Below, piece after piece: positions 21,024 through 32,080 of a stretch of DNA of 64,000 nucleotides. The stretch covers positions 905,164,808 to 905,228,807 of the forward strand of contig CM066033.1 in NCBI GenBank assembly GCA_033557465.1, given 5' to 3'. Position numbers and translations under genes: made by a program. Within the stretch, counting starts at the first letter, position 1, and each line of letters starts with the position of its first letter. Under the pieces are notes generated by a model, which did not search any database, had not been told where the DNA came from, and worked only from the letters and a program-made list of their open reading frames with translations. The stretch comes from Ichthyophis bannanicus (taxonomy: Eukaryota; Chordata; Amphibia; Gymnophiona; Ichthyophiidae).

Positions 21024-21350
21024 TCACAGATCTTTATGGGGATCGCAGGGGGGGTCCTCCACGGCAGGAACGTCCGCCCAGGTGCCTGTGGCTGTACCTC
21101 CGGGTCTCCTCTCCCTCCTGCAGCCCTGCTCCGCGTAGGTGGAAAACCGCGGGTGCTCCCAGGTTAAGTTGATGTCTCCCAAGTAAGTTCTGCTCTCACA
21201 GAGCTTTATGGGGATCGCAGGGGGGGTCCTCCACGGCAGGAACGTCCGCCCAGGTGCCTGTGGCTGTACCTCCGGGTCTCCTCTCCCTCCTGCAGCCCTG
21301 CTCCGCATAGGTGGAAAACCGCGGGTGCTCCCAGGTTAAGTTGATGTCTC
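21024..21350. repeat. Two 172-bp direct repeats in the 5' region of the L1-type element
   Basis: CTTTATGGGGATCGCAGG starts at 21032 and again at 21204, and the following 145 bp are almost identical. The units are GC-rich. They sit at the 5' end of the element, as promoter monomers do in rodent L1. Promoter function is inferred from position only. Confidence 0.8.
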
Positions 21351-21425
21351 CCCCTAACATTTCCAGTCAAATAACTGCTGTCCAACAATAAAACATAAGT
21401 TTACAATATAATACAGTACAATAAA

Positions 21426-21771
21426 GCGTAGTTGCTCACCTGTAACAGGTGATCTCCGGGAAGAGCAGGAATTTAGTCTTCACATATGGGTATTGTTGGT
21501 ACCAACGGAGCCTGCGCGGGAACGCTCCCCAGCGTCCAACAGGAAAGCATCCCACAGCGCCTGCATGCTGCCTTCCCACCTTTCCAACTGTCCCTCTCCA
21601 GTTGAGTTTATAGCTGAGACAAAGAGAGTGGGAGAGAGAGAGAGATACAACTCCTAGGGGAGGTGGGCGGGTTGTGAAGACTAAATTCCTGCTGTTCCTG
21701 GAGATCACCTGTTACAGGTGAGTAACTACGCTATCTCCAGGAACAAGCAGGAATGTAGTCTTCACATATGG
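21426..21771. repeat. DIRS-1 left terminus, fold-back and internal complementary region
   Basis: The arm at 21426-21485 is repeated in inverted orientation at 21673-21731, so the left end can fold into a stem of nearly 60 bp. Directly after it, 21732-21771 is a copy of the outer right end. The fold-back half and this half together make the circle-junction copy used by DIRS elements to restore their ends. The tip carries CACCTGTAACAGGTG, a palindrome around one A, and a second palindrome, GTTGGTACCAAC, lies near 21495. Confidence 0.85.
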
Positions 21772-21890
21772 AGACTTCCTAGCTGCAGATGCCAGGGAGA
21801 TGGCCCCAGGAAGTTGTTAGGCCTTGTGAAAGGGCCATACTTCCCCCATGGATCTCTGGCATCCTACCAGGGACGGTGGGTAGGAGTTGA

Positions 21891-22880
21891 CTAAGTCTGA
21901 AAAAGGCGAAGAACAGCCTGGCCAAATAAGGCATCCTGGCAGAAGACCTTGTCTAAGCAGTAGTGGGCTGTGAAGGTATGTACAGAAGCCCAAGTAGCTG
22001 CTCGACAGATGTTGTCGATAGACACAGAGTGAAGATGAGCCATTGAGGCTGCCATGGCTCTCACATTGTGAGCTGTGACATGGCTTTCAAGAGGAAGGTT
22101 TTTACTCTCATAGGCAAAGGATATGCACTGAGCAATCCAGTTAGATAGAGTTCTTTGGGAAACTGGAAGTCCCAAATGACTAGGATCAAAAGCAACAAAG
22201 AGTTGAGAAGATTTTCTATGTTGCTGTGTCCTTTGCAAGTAAAAGGCCAAAGCTCTTTTACAGTCCAAGGTATGAAGGTTCCTTTCTGCACTGGAGGCAT
22301 GAGGCCTCAGAAAGAATACAGGAAGGTAAATCACTTGGTTTAAATGGAAAGGCGAAACCACCTTTGGAATAAAGTGTGGATGAGTCCTAAGAACTACCTT
22401 ATCATGGTGGAACCTTGTATAAGGAGGATCAGCCACTAACGCTTGCAATTCACTGATGCGACGTGCTGATGTGATTGCAATGAAGAAGATGACTTTCCAA
22501 GAAAGGAATTTCAAAGATGTAATGGCTAATGGTTCAAAGGGCGGTTTCATGAGCTCCCTGAGCACCAGATTTAAGTCCCATGCCACCAGTGGTGGCTTAA
22601 TGGGAGGCTTTGTTAAAAGAAGGCCTCTCATAAATCTTGCTATGAGAGGATGAGAGGAAATAGGTTGTCCACTTAGAGGCTTGTAAGAAGCTGCAATAGC
22701 ACTAAGATGGACTCTTACTGAATTTGTCTTGAGACCCGCATTTGACAAATGAAGGAGATACTTCTGCGAGCAACATATGGTAAACCTTTTCCACTTAAAG
22801 GCATACGAGCGTCTTGTGGAGGGTTTCCTAGAAGCATGAAGGATATCCTTTACCTGTTGGGAAGGGTTAAGATCCTGAAG
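21891..22880 (-). pseudogene. DIRS-1 tyrosine recombinase
   Basis: A 285-residue frame (21891-22748) carries the core: the first catalytic Arg in TSARRISEL, the HNVR (HxxR) motif, ATWAS, and the nucleophile Tyr in TAHYCLD. The N-terminal SAM-like part lies upstream to about 22880. A 42-bp in-frame deletion relative to DIRS-2 (its bases 29961-30002) removes 14 residues before LLHLSNAG. YR joins the circular DNA copy to the target without a target duplication. The catalytic core appears intact, the N-terminus does not. Confidence 0.8.
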
Positions 22881-22882
22881 TT

Positions 22883-24770
22883 CTAGGCTTTCAGCAACCA
22901 GGCCCTGACATGCAGAGACTGGGGATTTGGATGCAGAGCATCCCGTCCTCTTGGGAGAGAAGATCTGGAGCGGATCCCAACTCCAGAGGCGGAGCTTGAG
23001 AGAGATGTAGGAGCAGAGGGTACCACGTTTGCCGTGGCCAGTGTGGAGCTATGAGGATCATACGACTTCTGTCTCTCTGAAGCTTGAGTAGGTTTTTGGG
23101 GATGAGGGGAATGGGTGGGAAGGCATATAGGAAGTCCTGACCCCAGTGGAGGAGGAAGGCGTCCCTTGCCTGACAACATCGAGCCGGAATTCTGGAAAAG
23201 AACTGGGGAAGTTTGGCATTCAGTGGACTTGCAAAGAGGTCTATGTCCGAGGTTCCCCAAATCTGAAATATTTGGGCAACCTGGTCTGGATGGAGAGACC
23301 ATTCGTGTGGAAGCCAAACGCGACTGAGTTTGTTTGCCCAAGAATTTTGGATGCCTGGAAGATACACCTCAAGGAGATGAATCTGATGATCTCTGGCAAG
23401 GGCCCATAGTCGCAAAGCTTAGCGACAGAGAGCCTGTTCCGCCCTGCTTGTTCACATAGAACATAGCTACCTGATTGTCCGTTTGAACTAGGACTGTCTT
23501 GTAGCTGAGCTGGGCATGAAATACTCGAAGAGCAAAGAAGATTGCTCTGAGCTACAGGAGGTTGATGTGAAGACAGGCCTCCTGTGGAGTCCAGGTACCC
23601 TGGGTAGAGAGATCGTGCAGGTGGGCTCCCAATCCCACCTGTGATGCATCTGTTGTTAGGGTGGCTTGGGATAGGGGCTGCTAGAAAGGAGACCCCACCA
23701 GAAGGTTTCTGGGTGATTGCCACCATTGGAGGGATGAAATAAGACGATTTGAGTTTGTTATTTTGTCCGACAGGCAGCCTGAGGCCTGTGTCCACTGAGT
23801 GGATAAAGTCCACTGGGCTGCTCGCATATGGAGGCAAGCATAAGGAACCACATGCACGGTGGGTGCCATATGGCCTAGCAATTGTAACATTTCCCGAGCA
23901 GTGAGACAAGGTTTGAGCACTGCTTGGGAAGCTAGTTGTACTATGCGAAGACAGCGGGGCTGCAGAAGGAAAGCCCTTGTCTGTCTGGTATCCAGATGAG
24001 CTTCTATGAACTCTAGGGACTGAGTGGGAGCAAGATTGGATTTTGGGAGGTTTATGACCAATCCCAAATAATGAAGGATTTGCATTGTGCAAAACAGAAC
24101 AGAGCTGGCTTCTGGCACTGTAGGGGCTCAAATGAGCCAGTCATCTAAGTAAGGGAAGACGAATATTCCCAGAGTGCGGAGAAATGCTGCTACCACAGCC
24201 ATACATTTTGTGAACACTCTTGGAGCAGAAGCCAGGCCAAAGGGAAGAACCTTGTATTGGTAGTGTTTTCCTTGAAATAGGAATCGGAGGAATCTCCTGT
24301 GATTTAGATGGATGAGAATATGAGTATACGCATCCTTGAGATCTAGAGAACAAAGCCAATCCTGACTTTGAAGGTATGGCAGCAGAGTTCCTAGAGAGAC
24401 CATTTTGAACTTCTCTCATAACAAATATTTGTTCAATTCTCTGAGGTCTAAAATGGGTCTGTGTCCCCCTGTTTTATTTGGAATAAGGAAATAGGGGGAG
24501 TAGAACCCTGTACCCTGATGAGGAATGGGTACTTCCTCTATTGCTCCTTGAGCAAGGAGCATTGTGACTTCTTGACCTAAGAGACTGTCGAGAGAGGTCT
24601 GAGAATTAAACTGTCTTACAATTGTAGGAGGGGGCATGCTGTGAAAATGAATCTTGTACCCCTCTCGTACAATGGACAGAGTCCAATTTTCTGCTGTTAT
24701 TTGGTACCATCTCTGGGCAAAATGACATAACCTGCCTGGGATGGTTGAGGGTTCTGGACCGTTCAGAGGC
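22883..24770 (-). pseudogene. DIRS-1 reverse transcriptase / RNase H (stops)
   Basis: RT starts near 24770 and shows GFYSPYFLIP, ILDLRELNK, WLCSLDLKDAYTHI and FPYLDDWLI. Directly after WLI a TGA replaces the Arg codon seen in the other copies. A TAG near 23680 replaces a Gln codon. RNase H follows (TDNQVAMFYVNKQ-like region near 23470), then the DIDLFASP segment of DIRS elements. A frameshift separates the last part (22891-23415). Confidence 0.85.
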
Positions 24771-24889
24771 ATGAAGGCAAAGTTCTCTAGAGAGGAGTCA
24801 AAACCCCTGAGGAGGCTTCTTTTGTTGTCTATATTGTTGCTGTTGTCCCTTTTGGGCAGTCTGACCTGGACGGTGTCCCTGTTGGGTAT

Positions 24890-25108
24890 GTTGTTGTTGT
24901 TAAGTGCCGTCGAGTCGGAATCAACTCATGGCGACCCTCTGGATAGCTATCCTAAATTGTGTTCTGTCTTCAGTCAGGCGGCTCATTGTTGACAGACTGG
25001 TACCCGTAGCTGCTGTTATTGTATCGATCCATCTCATTGCTGGCCTTCCTCTTTTGCGTTGACCTTCTATCTTGCCAAGCATGATGTCTTTCTCTAATGA
25101 TCTCTCTT
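24890..25108 (-). mobile_element. RTE-derived SINE with 11-bp target duplication
   Basis: The insert begins with a GTT run, which is an (AAC)n tail on the minus strand, followed by AAGTGCCGTCGAGTCGG and ACTCATGGCGACCC, phrases known from RTE/BovB-related SINEs of vertebrates. Direct copies of CTGTTGGGTAT flank it at 24879-24889 and 25109-25119. It interrupts the gag end of DIRS-1, so it is younger than that copy. Confidence 0.85.
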
Positions 25109-25160
25109 CTGTTGGGTATAGGAAGGATAAAACTTTGTTTTCTTATTGAAAAATAGTTTC

Positions 25161-26826
25161 TTAGAGGATATTTTTCCTTGCAGGATCGGCTGTAGATTTG
25201 GACAATCTATCCAAGGTGATATTGTCAGCATCTATCTCATTAGCCTTCTCCTGCCAATTCTTGCCAAAGAGATTTTCTCCTGTGCAAGGAATGTTTCCTA
25301 ATTTATCCTGTGCCCAAATTTCCAAGTCAGATGCCTGAGGCCAGGCAATCCGACGTGCACCAATGGCAATAGAAGAGGTTCTGCTTATGCACTCAAAACA
25401 GTCAAAGGCTGCACAATTTACAAACTTGGAAACATCCTGAGCATGTTTGACTAGAGTAAGATAGTCTTGCCTTTTGTCATCAGGAAGGAGAGGGCTCATA
25501 AGCTCCAAGTCTCCTGTGACCTCTTTAAGAAACATTCCCATAAACAAGATAAAGGAACTGATCCTAGCTGAGGGCATGGAAGCATCGACACCCAAAGGCA
25601 TCGAGAGTCCTACATTCATGACCTGGAGGATTGGATGCATGTCTCTTAGCACTCTTCATCCTTCTCATGGCTGATTCCATCACCACTGAATGGTGTGGTA
25701 ATTGAGTTTTTTGAAAGCCAGGACAAGGTGGAACTCGATACATGGTATCGAGTCTTCGAGAATGAGGAGATGTGGTTAAAGGTGTTTCCCACATCCTTAG
25801 CATAAGATCATGTAAAATCTCATGAATAGGCAAAGTAGCTGCCTCTTTGGGAGCCTTAGGGTATTGGAGAATTTCCAATTCCTTTGCCCTAGGCTCTTTT
25901 TCAGGAGCTACTGTGATGGAAAGGCCTCGGGCCACATCATGGATAAAGTCCTGAAAGGACATATCCTCTGGCGGAAACATTCTGCGCTGAGAAAAAGAGG
26001 AATCCTTGGGGAGAAGTACTCTTGTATCGGCAGAGTCTTCGGAGTCTTCAGACTCATCAGAGGATTCAAAATACCTCCGATCCCAGTGATCGTGCAAAGC
26101 ACGGTACCGGTATCGATTGAAGTCGGTATCGGGTTGTTCTGGTTCCGATCTGTCGATGCCGGAGACATAGGCATGACTCAGTATGGTTGGCATACCCGCC
26201 GATGCAAATGCAATCGGTACCAGTTCCGGTACCGGTATCGGTTGAGGTGTCTGAAGCGGTTTCAACAGTACCGAAGCCGTGAGAAGAGCCGCTAGACTGC
26301 GTTCGATAGCAAGGAATCTCTGGTCTATCGACGCTGCCGATGCTTGAGTGTCGGTACCTGTAGAAGCGGTCAGAACCCAAGAGCATGGCGCCAGTAGGTC
26401 TGCTGAGGTTGAGGCCTCGAGAACATCCTGGAGCCCCGTTAGTGCTTTGGATGCCGAAGCCTCCCTCCGGGGCAGTTTTGCCGGTAAAAATTCCTCAAGG
26501 GCAACGCCAGGGGCATCTCGATATTTAGAAGGAGATTTACCCTTTGAAGATCGGCTAGATTTATGTTTAGTTACCTGAGATCCATGGGAGGAAGATGAGT
26601 CCCTGGAGGACGTCAATGCAACAGACGCCACGTCTGAGGGAAAAAGGGTGCTAAGTTTAGCAGCTCGGTTCTGCCGGCCCCTTTTTGACATCATTCCACA
26701 GGAGTGGCACTCTGAAATAGAGTGGTCAGGACCTAAACATTTGAGACATCAATCACGGGTGTCGGTGACGGAAAGAGTACTGCCATATTTAGAACATTTC
26801 TTAAAACCTGAAGTAGGTTTTTCCAT
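25161..26826 (-). pseudogene. DIRS-1 gag-like ORF1 (degenerate)
   Basis: Start near 26826 by alignment with the MEKP start of DIRS-2. The zinc motif is damaged: the second Cys is Tyr, the His is Arg and a TGA lies in it near 26752. The body continues at 25564-26694 with a Ser-rich segment, a low-complexity part coded by repeated GGTACC-like units and the conserved LPHHSVVMESAMRR block. A shift near 25620 moves the C-terminal third to another frame. The SINE at 24890 cuts the tail. Confidence 0.8.
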
Positions 26827-27029
26827 TTTTAAGGAAAAAATTGGGCCTAGTGCCCAAAATGGCACCTAGCACCAAGGAAAAAAGTTTCTAAAGTAAAACA
26901 CCTCAGAAACTATAATTTTTTTTTTTTAAAAGAAAGAAGAAAGAACCGGCGGTACCGGTATGGCGTCGAAGGAAGGCAGACGCGACCACAAAAACAAAGA
27001 TTAAAGACAAAATCTTTCTGCGGTGACAG

Positions 27030-27226
27030 GCGTATGACCTGTCGGCTCCGTGGAAAACGAAGAACTGGAGAGGGACAGTTGGAAAGGCGGGAAGGCAACA
27101 TGCAGGTGCTGTGGGATGCTCCCAAAAGCTTTCCTATTGGACGCTGGGGAGCGTTCCCACGCAGGCTCGGTTGGTACCGACGATACCCATATGTGAAGAC
27201 TACATTCCTGCTTGTTCCTGGAGATA
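27030..27226. repeat. DIRS-1 right inverted terminal repeat
   Basis: Its complement aligns with 21450-21640: CACATATGGGTAT, the GGTACC palindrome, AACGCTCCCCAGCGTCCAA, CATCCCACAG and CAACTGTCCCTCTCCAGTT are shared in order. It ends at CCTGGAGATA (27226). Unlike the left end, it lacks the CACCTGTAACAGGTG tip. Confidence 0.85.
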
Positions 27227-28605
27227 TCAAATAAAAAAATATAAAATGAAAAAGAGAATCCACAATCATAAATCATAAAATATCAACGACTGCACAAGAA
27301 AAACACCCAATCTGTATTTAAAACATTAAAAATAGAAAACAGTATTAACCACAATTAAGACGGTCTAAAAAAAGGTTTTAATTATATGCTGAAATTACAA
27401 ATACAGATATTGTAACTGTATCCACTCAGAGAGTGTATTATTTAAAGTTTATGAAAAAATGGCACTTATGTACATCATCGTTATTAACTTATATAAATAA
27501 CGTGCAACTGTTGTGATCCACATCATAACTTCCTGCAGTTATCACACTGCTCTGTATAAGGCACACATATAACATGAATAACTGAGGAGTGATCTATGGA
27601 AAGAATACACTTAGGGGCAAGGTTTTAACACATGCTAATTTTATTAAGGTACATTAAGTATCCACAACCCTTTTATTACTATGAGTGCACGGCAATTAAC
27701 ATGTGTTAACCTTTAGTAAACATGCCACTTATTTACTTCAACAAGTATGCAATTATCATAAAAATAAACTCTCACAAATGAGGAGGCCTAAGGCTAAGAC
27801 CAAAAGAAAACTATACGGCAAAGAAGCCAGACTGTATTTAAAGAGGCTAATTTTATAACAGGATGCCTAGGTTAATAAGCATAAAGGCGTCTGTTTCATA
27901 AAGACATATAAGCAAATATCTGTCTTTACACTAGCACAAATCCTGCAGAAATTGTACTCACATTAAAGTCACTCCCATTCAGGCTTCATTGGGTGCAGGC
28001 ATAAATGTGTGCTTTATGAAATACATACAGTATGTACATTTTTTTTGAATTTATTAGTATTTAGCTCATGTCTTTCCAGTAGTAGTTCAAAGAAAGTTAC
28101 AATCAGATACAGAGGAGTAGCCTAGTGGCTAGAGCACTGGCTTGGTAACCAAGAGACTAGGGTTTGATTCCCACTAGCACTCCTGGTGACCTTTGAAGGG
28201 GAAAAATAAATCCCCCTTCAGGTACCTTTGTTACAGGTTGAATCCATCTTGTGCTAACGTCTATAGCTCAGGCCTAAGAAAGAAACAGACGGCTCTGACT
28301 TTTTCACATTGAAACTGCAAAATCAGCAAGATTGAGCAATGAAATGAGCTAATATCCTGTCCCAGAGAGCTGACACAATGAGAGGCTTTGAAAACTACAC
28401 AGCTAGTGAAAAGCTGTCACCTAGGCCCCTTGAATGAACAAAGGGGAACAAAACGAAGAACTTAATCTACAGGAAACAGAGCCAGCACACAGCAACAAGG
28501 ACTGCCATGAGAATGGGAAGACAGGATGCTACAGAGAAAACAGAGGGTAAAAGATTGGGAAGCAGATTTGCTTGAAATAATAGAGATTAAGAAACTGAAA
28601 GGAAA
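27227..28605. other. AT-rich gene-free spacer between DIRS-1 and DIRS-2
   Basis: No gene was found. It holds a SINE head at 28105-28275 and an inverted pair around TTAACACATG (27622) and CATGTGTTAA (27700), about 95 bp across. The part near DIRS-2 (28300-28605) may be the outer portion of the ERV LTR that DIRS-2 split, but no matching proof is visible. Confidence 0.45.
28105..28275 (+). mobile_element. tRNA-derived SINE
   Basis: A box CCTAGTGGCTAGAGCACTGG, an anticodon-arm-like TTGGTAACCAA and B box GGGTTTGATTCCCACT are spaced as in a tRNA head. The 3' part (CTCCTGGTGACCTTTG) is not tRNA-like. It is annotated as a SINE, not a tRNA gene. The 3' limit is approximate. Confidence 0.7.
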
Positions 28606-28975
28606 GCATAGTTACTCACCTGTAACAGGTGATCTCCGGGAACAGCAGGAATTTAGTCTTCACATATGGGTATCGTCGGTACCGACGGAGCCTGCGCGGG
28701 AACGCTCCCCAGCATCCAATTAGAAAGCCTTTGGGAGCATCCCACAGCACCTGCATGCTGCCTTCCCGCCTTTCCCAACTGCCTCTCTCCAGTTGAGTTT
28801 TAAAGCTGAGACAAAGAGAGAGAGGGGGAAAGAGAAAGAGATAGAGAGATACAACTCCTAGGGGAGGTGGTTGGGTTGTGAAGACTAAATTCCTGCTGTT
28901 CCCGGAGATCACCTGTTACAGGTGAGTAACTATGCTATCTCCAGGAACAAGCAGAAATGCAGTCTTCACATATGG
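28606..28975. repeat. DIRS-2 left terminus, fold-back and internal complementary region
   Basis: The arm 28606-28670 is inverted at 28877-28935, followed at 28936-28975 by a copy of the outer right end. The palindrome CGTCGGTACCGACG lies just inside CACATATGGG. Between the arms is a purine run (GAGAGAGAGGGGGAAAGAG). Confidence 0.85.
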
Positions 28976-29092
28976 GGACTCCCTAGCTTTAGATGCCAGG
29001 GAGAGACCCCAGAAGTTGTGTGTCCCTGAACCAGGGCTCCACTTCCCCCCATGGATCTCTGGCATCCAACAGGGATGGCGTGTAGGAGTTGA

Positions 29093-30178
29093 CTAGGTAT
29101 GGAACAGGTGTTGAAGAACAGCCTGACCAAACAAGGCATCCCAGTGGGAGTCCTTGTCCAAGCAGTAATGGGCTGTGAAGGTATGAACCGAGGCCCAGGT
29201 GGCTGCTCGACAGATGTCGTCGATAGACACAGAGTGCAGATGAGCCATTGAAGCTGACATGGCTCTCACATTGTGAGTTGTAACATGGCCCTCCAGAGGA
29301 AAATTCTTATTCTGATAGGCAAAGGAAATACACTGAGCAATCCAGTTAGATAGTGTTCTCTTGGAGAATGGAAGTCCCAAATGAGAAGGATCAAAAGCAA
29401 CAAAGAGTTGAGAGGACTTTCTATGTTGCTGTGTTCTTTGTAAGTAAAAAGTTAAAGCTCTTTTACAGGCCAAAAATATGAAGGTTCCTTTCTGCATTTC
29501 ATGCATGAGGCCTTGGAAAGAACACAGGCAGGTAGACCGCTTGGTTTAGATGAAAAGGCGAGACCATCTTTGGCATAAAGTGTGGATGAGTCCTAAGGAC
29601 TACCATGTCATGATGGAACCTTGTATAAGGTGGATCAGCTACTAGTGCTTGCAACTCACTGATTCGACGTGCTGATGTGATTGCAATGAGAAAGATAACT
29701 TTCCAAGAAAGGAATTTAAAGGAGGTAGTAGCTAAGGGTTCGAAAGATGGCTTCATGAGTTGACCACGAACCAAATTTAAGTCCCATGCCACAGGAGGTG
29801 GCTTAATGGGAGGCTTAGTTAGCAGAAGGCCTCTCATGGGTTCCTCTCATGGGAGGAAATGGGTTGTCCATTTAGGGGCTTGAAGGAAACTGCAATAGCA
29901 CTCAAATGGACCCTCATTGAGTTAGTCTTAAGTCCTGCATTGGATAAATGAAGGAGATACTCCAGTAATGATTCCAGAGGTATGGCAATGGGGTTAAGAC
30001 CCTTCTGCGAACACCATACGGTAAACCTTTTCCACTTGAAAGCATAAGAGTGTCTTGTGGAAGGCTTCCTGGAAGCATAAAGGATATCCTTTATTTGCTG
30101 AGGGAGGATAAGACCATGGAGATCTAGGCCTTCAGCAACCAAGCCCTCAGACGCAGAGACTGGGGATTGGGATGCCAT
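29093..30178 (-). pseudogene. DIRS-2 tyrosine recombinase (frameshifted)
   Basis: Three pieces in different frames (29093-29506, 29499-29837, 29834-30178) align along the YR of DIRS-4. The motifs TSARRISEL, HNVR and AHYCLD are all still readable. Shifts near 29500 and 29835 inactivate it. The N-terminal DNA-binding part (SRKPSTRHSYAFKWKRF) is in the first piece. Confidence 0.85.
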
Positions 30179-32080
30179 AACATAGGAGATCTGGAGCAGA
30201 CCCTAACTCCAGGGAGGGAGCTTGAGAGAGATGTAGAAGCAGAGGGTACCACACTTGCCATGGCCAATGTGGAGCTATGAGAATCATACGGCCTCTGTCT
30301 CTCTGAAGCTTGAACAGGGTTTTGGGAATTAGGGGAATAGGTGGAAAGGCATACAGGAAGTCTTGACTCCAGTAAAGGAGGAAAGCATCCCTGGCCTGAG
30401 CCCCCTGAGCCTGAATTCTGGAACAGAATCGGGGAAGTCTGGCATTCCATGGACTTGCAAAGAGGTCTATGTCCGGTGTTCCCCAATTTCGAAAAATCTT
30501 GGTCACCTGATCTGCATGCAGAGACCACGCGTGTGGAAACAGAACTCGACTGAGTCTGTCTGCCCAAGAGTTTTATATACCTGGAAGATACACTGCCAGG
30601 AGATGAATCTGATGCTCTCTGGCGAGGGCCCATAGTCGCAAAGCTTCGTTGCAAAGTGACAGAGAGCCTGTTCCCCCCTACTTGTTTACGTAGAACATGG
30701 CTACTTGATTGTCCGTATGAATGAGGACTGTCTTGTAGCTGAGCAGTGTGTGGAACACTCGAAGAGCAAGGAAGATTGCTCTGAGCTCCAGGAGATTGAT
30801 GTGTAGATGAGTCTCCTGTGGAGACCAGGTGCCTTGGGTTGAGAGGTCTTGCAGATGAGCTCCCAACCCATCGGGGAAGCATCTGTTGTGAGAGTTGCTT
30901 GGGGTAAGGGTTGTTGAAAAGGGGACCCCAGCAACAGGTTTTGAGTGGATTCCCACCACTGGAGGGACAAAATAAGGTGACTTGTATTTGCTATTTTGTC
31001 TGACAGTCATCCTGATGCCTGGGTCCATTGAGTGGATAAAGTCCACTGGGCTGCCCTCATATGGAGGCGAGCATAGGGAACCACATGCACAGTAGATGCC
31101 ATGTAGCCTAGTAGTTGTAGCATTTCTCGGGCAGTGAGGTGAGGCTTTACCACTGCCTGAGAAGCTAACTACACCATGCGAAGGCAACGGCCCTGGGGGA
31201 GATAGGCCCTTGCCTTTCTGGTATCCAGCAAAGCTCTTATGAATTCTAAAGACTGAGTGGGAGTTAGACTGGATTTTGGGATGTTTATTACCAGACCCAA
31301 ATACTGAAGGATACGCATTGTGCACGATAGAGAAGTCCTGGCCTCTGACTCTGTTTGGGCTCGAATGAGCCAGTCGTCTAAGTAGGGGAAGACGAATATC
31401 CCTAGAGTGCGGAGAAATGCTGCTACCACAGCCATGCATTTCGTGAACACCCTTGATGCTGAGGCCAGGCCAAATGGAAGCACCCTGTATTGGTAGTGCT
31501 TTTCTTGAAAAAGGAACGAAGGAACTTTCTCTGAGTTGGATGGATGAGAACATGGGTGTATGCAACCTTGAGATCTACAGAGCAAAGCCAATCCTGACTC
31601 TGAAGGCATGGCAGCAGAGTTCCAAGAGAAATCATCTTGAATTTCTCTTTGACAAGGAATTTGTTCAATTCTCTGAGGTCCAAGATAGGTCTGTGTCCCC
31701 CTGTTTTCTTTGGGATAAGGAAATAGGGGGAGTAAAACCCTGTACCCTGCTGATGGATGGGTACTTCTTCTATTGCCCCTTGGGCAAGAAGCATAGTGAC
31801 CTCCTGACCTAACAGGTTGATGAGAGAGGTCGGAGAATTGAACTGCCTTATCATTGTGGGAGGGGGCATGCTTGAAAAATGAAGCTTGTACCCCTCTTTT
31901 ATGATGGAGAGTGTCCAATGCTCTGCTGTTATTTGCCCCCATTTGGGGGCAAAGTGACACAACCTTCCTGGAATGGTGGAAGGCTCTAGTCCAATGAGAG
32001 CCAGGAAGGCTAAGTTCTCTAGCTGAAAGTCAAAGGCCTTGTGGATGCTGAGACTGCTGGGGCTTAGCAGTCTTTGCTTT
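30147..32080 (-). pseudogene. DIRS-2 reverse transcriptase / RNase H (frameshifted)
   Basis: The RT N-terminal half reads in one frame (from about 32060 to 31530) and the active-site half (FPYLDDWLIRAQ near 31390) in another, with a shift near 31520. RNase H (TDNQVAMFYVNK near 30690) and the DIDLFASPWNARLPRF segment (30147-30506) follow in further frames. The alternative frame is open over long stretches, as in the other copies. Confidence 0.85.

Larger units (their letters stand above)
19586..21350 (-). mobile_element. ORF1-only L1-type element 1 (HAL1-like)
   Basis: Read on the minus strand, the order is a GC-rich 5' region with two 172-bp repeats (21024-21350), a GC-rich spacer (20904-21020), ORF1 (19830-20903), a 3' UTR of about 240 bp and an A tail (T run at about 19586-19602). 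No ORF2 follows ORF1. Element 2 at 39448-41366 has the same plan and a related spacer (CCCCTTGTGACACGCCCC here, CCCTTTGGTCACGCCCC there), so absence of ORF2 looks like a family trait. No clear target duplication was found. Confidence 0.75.
21426..27226 (-). mobile_element. DIRS-1: complete DIRS retrotransposon, decayed
   Basis: Termini follow from the internal complementary region, which joins a copy of the left end (...AACTACGC) to a copy of the right end (TATCTCCAGG...). The left end is therefore GCGTAGTT at 21426 and the right end CCTGGAGATA at 27226, 5801 bp in all. The inverted terminal repeats pair over about 190 bp (21450-21640 with 27030-27205). Genes read right to left: gag, RT/RNase H, YR. 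It holds an RTE-derived SINE at 24890-25108. No target duplication is present: left flank AATAAA, right flank TCAAAT. Confidence 0.9.

Noticed and set aside
24741..24992. Leu/Ser-rich plus-strand frame
   Set aside because: It is a shadow of DIRS-1 RT running into the RTE-derived SINE.
28115..28180. Possible tRNA gene
   Set aside because: It has a tRNA-like head only, fused to unrelated 3' sequence, as in SINEs.
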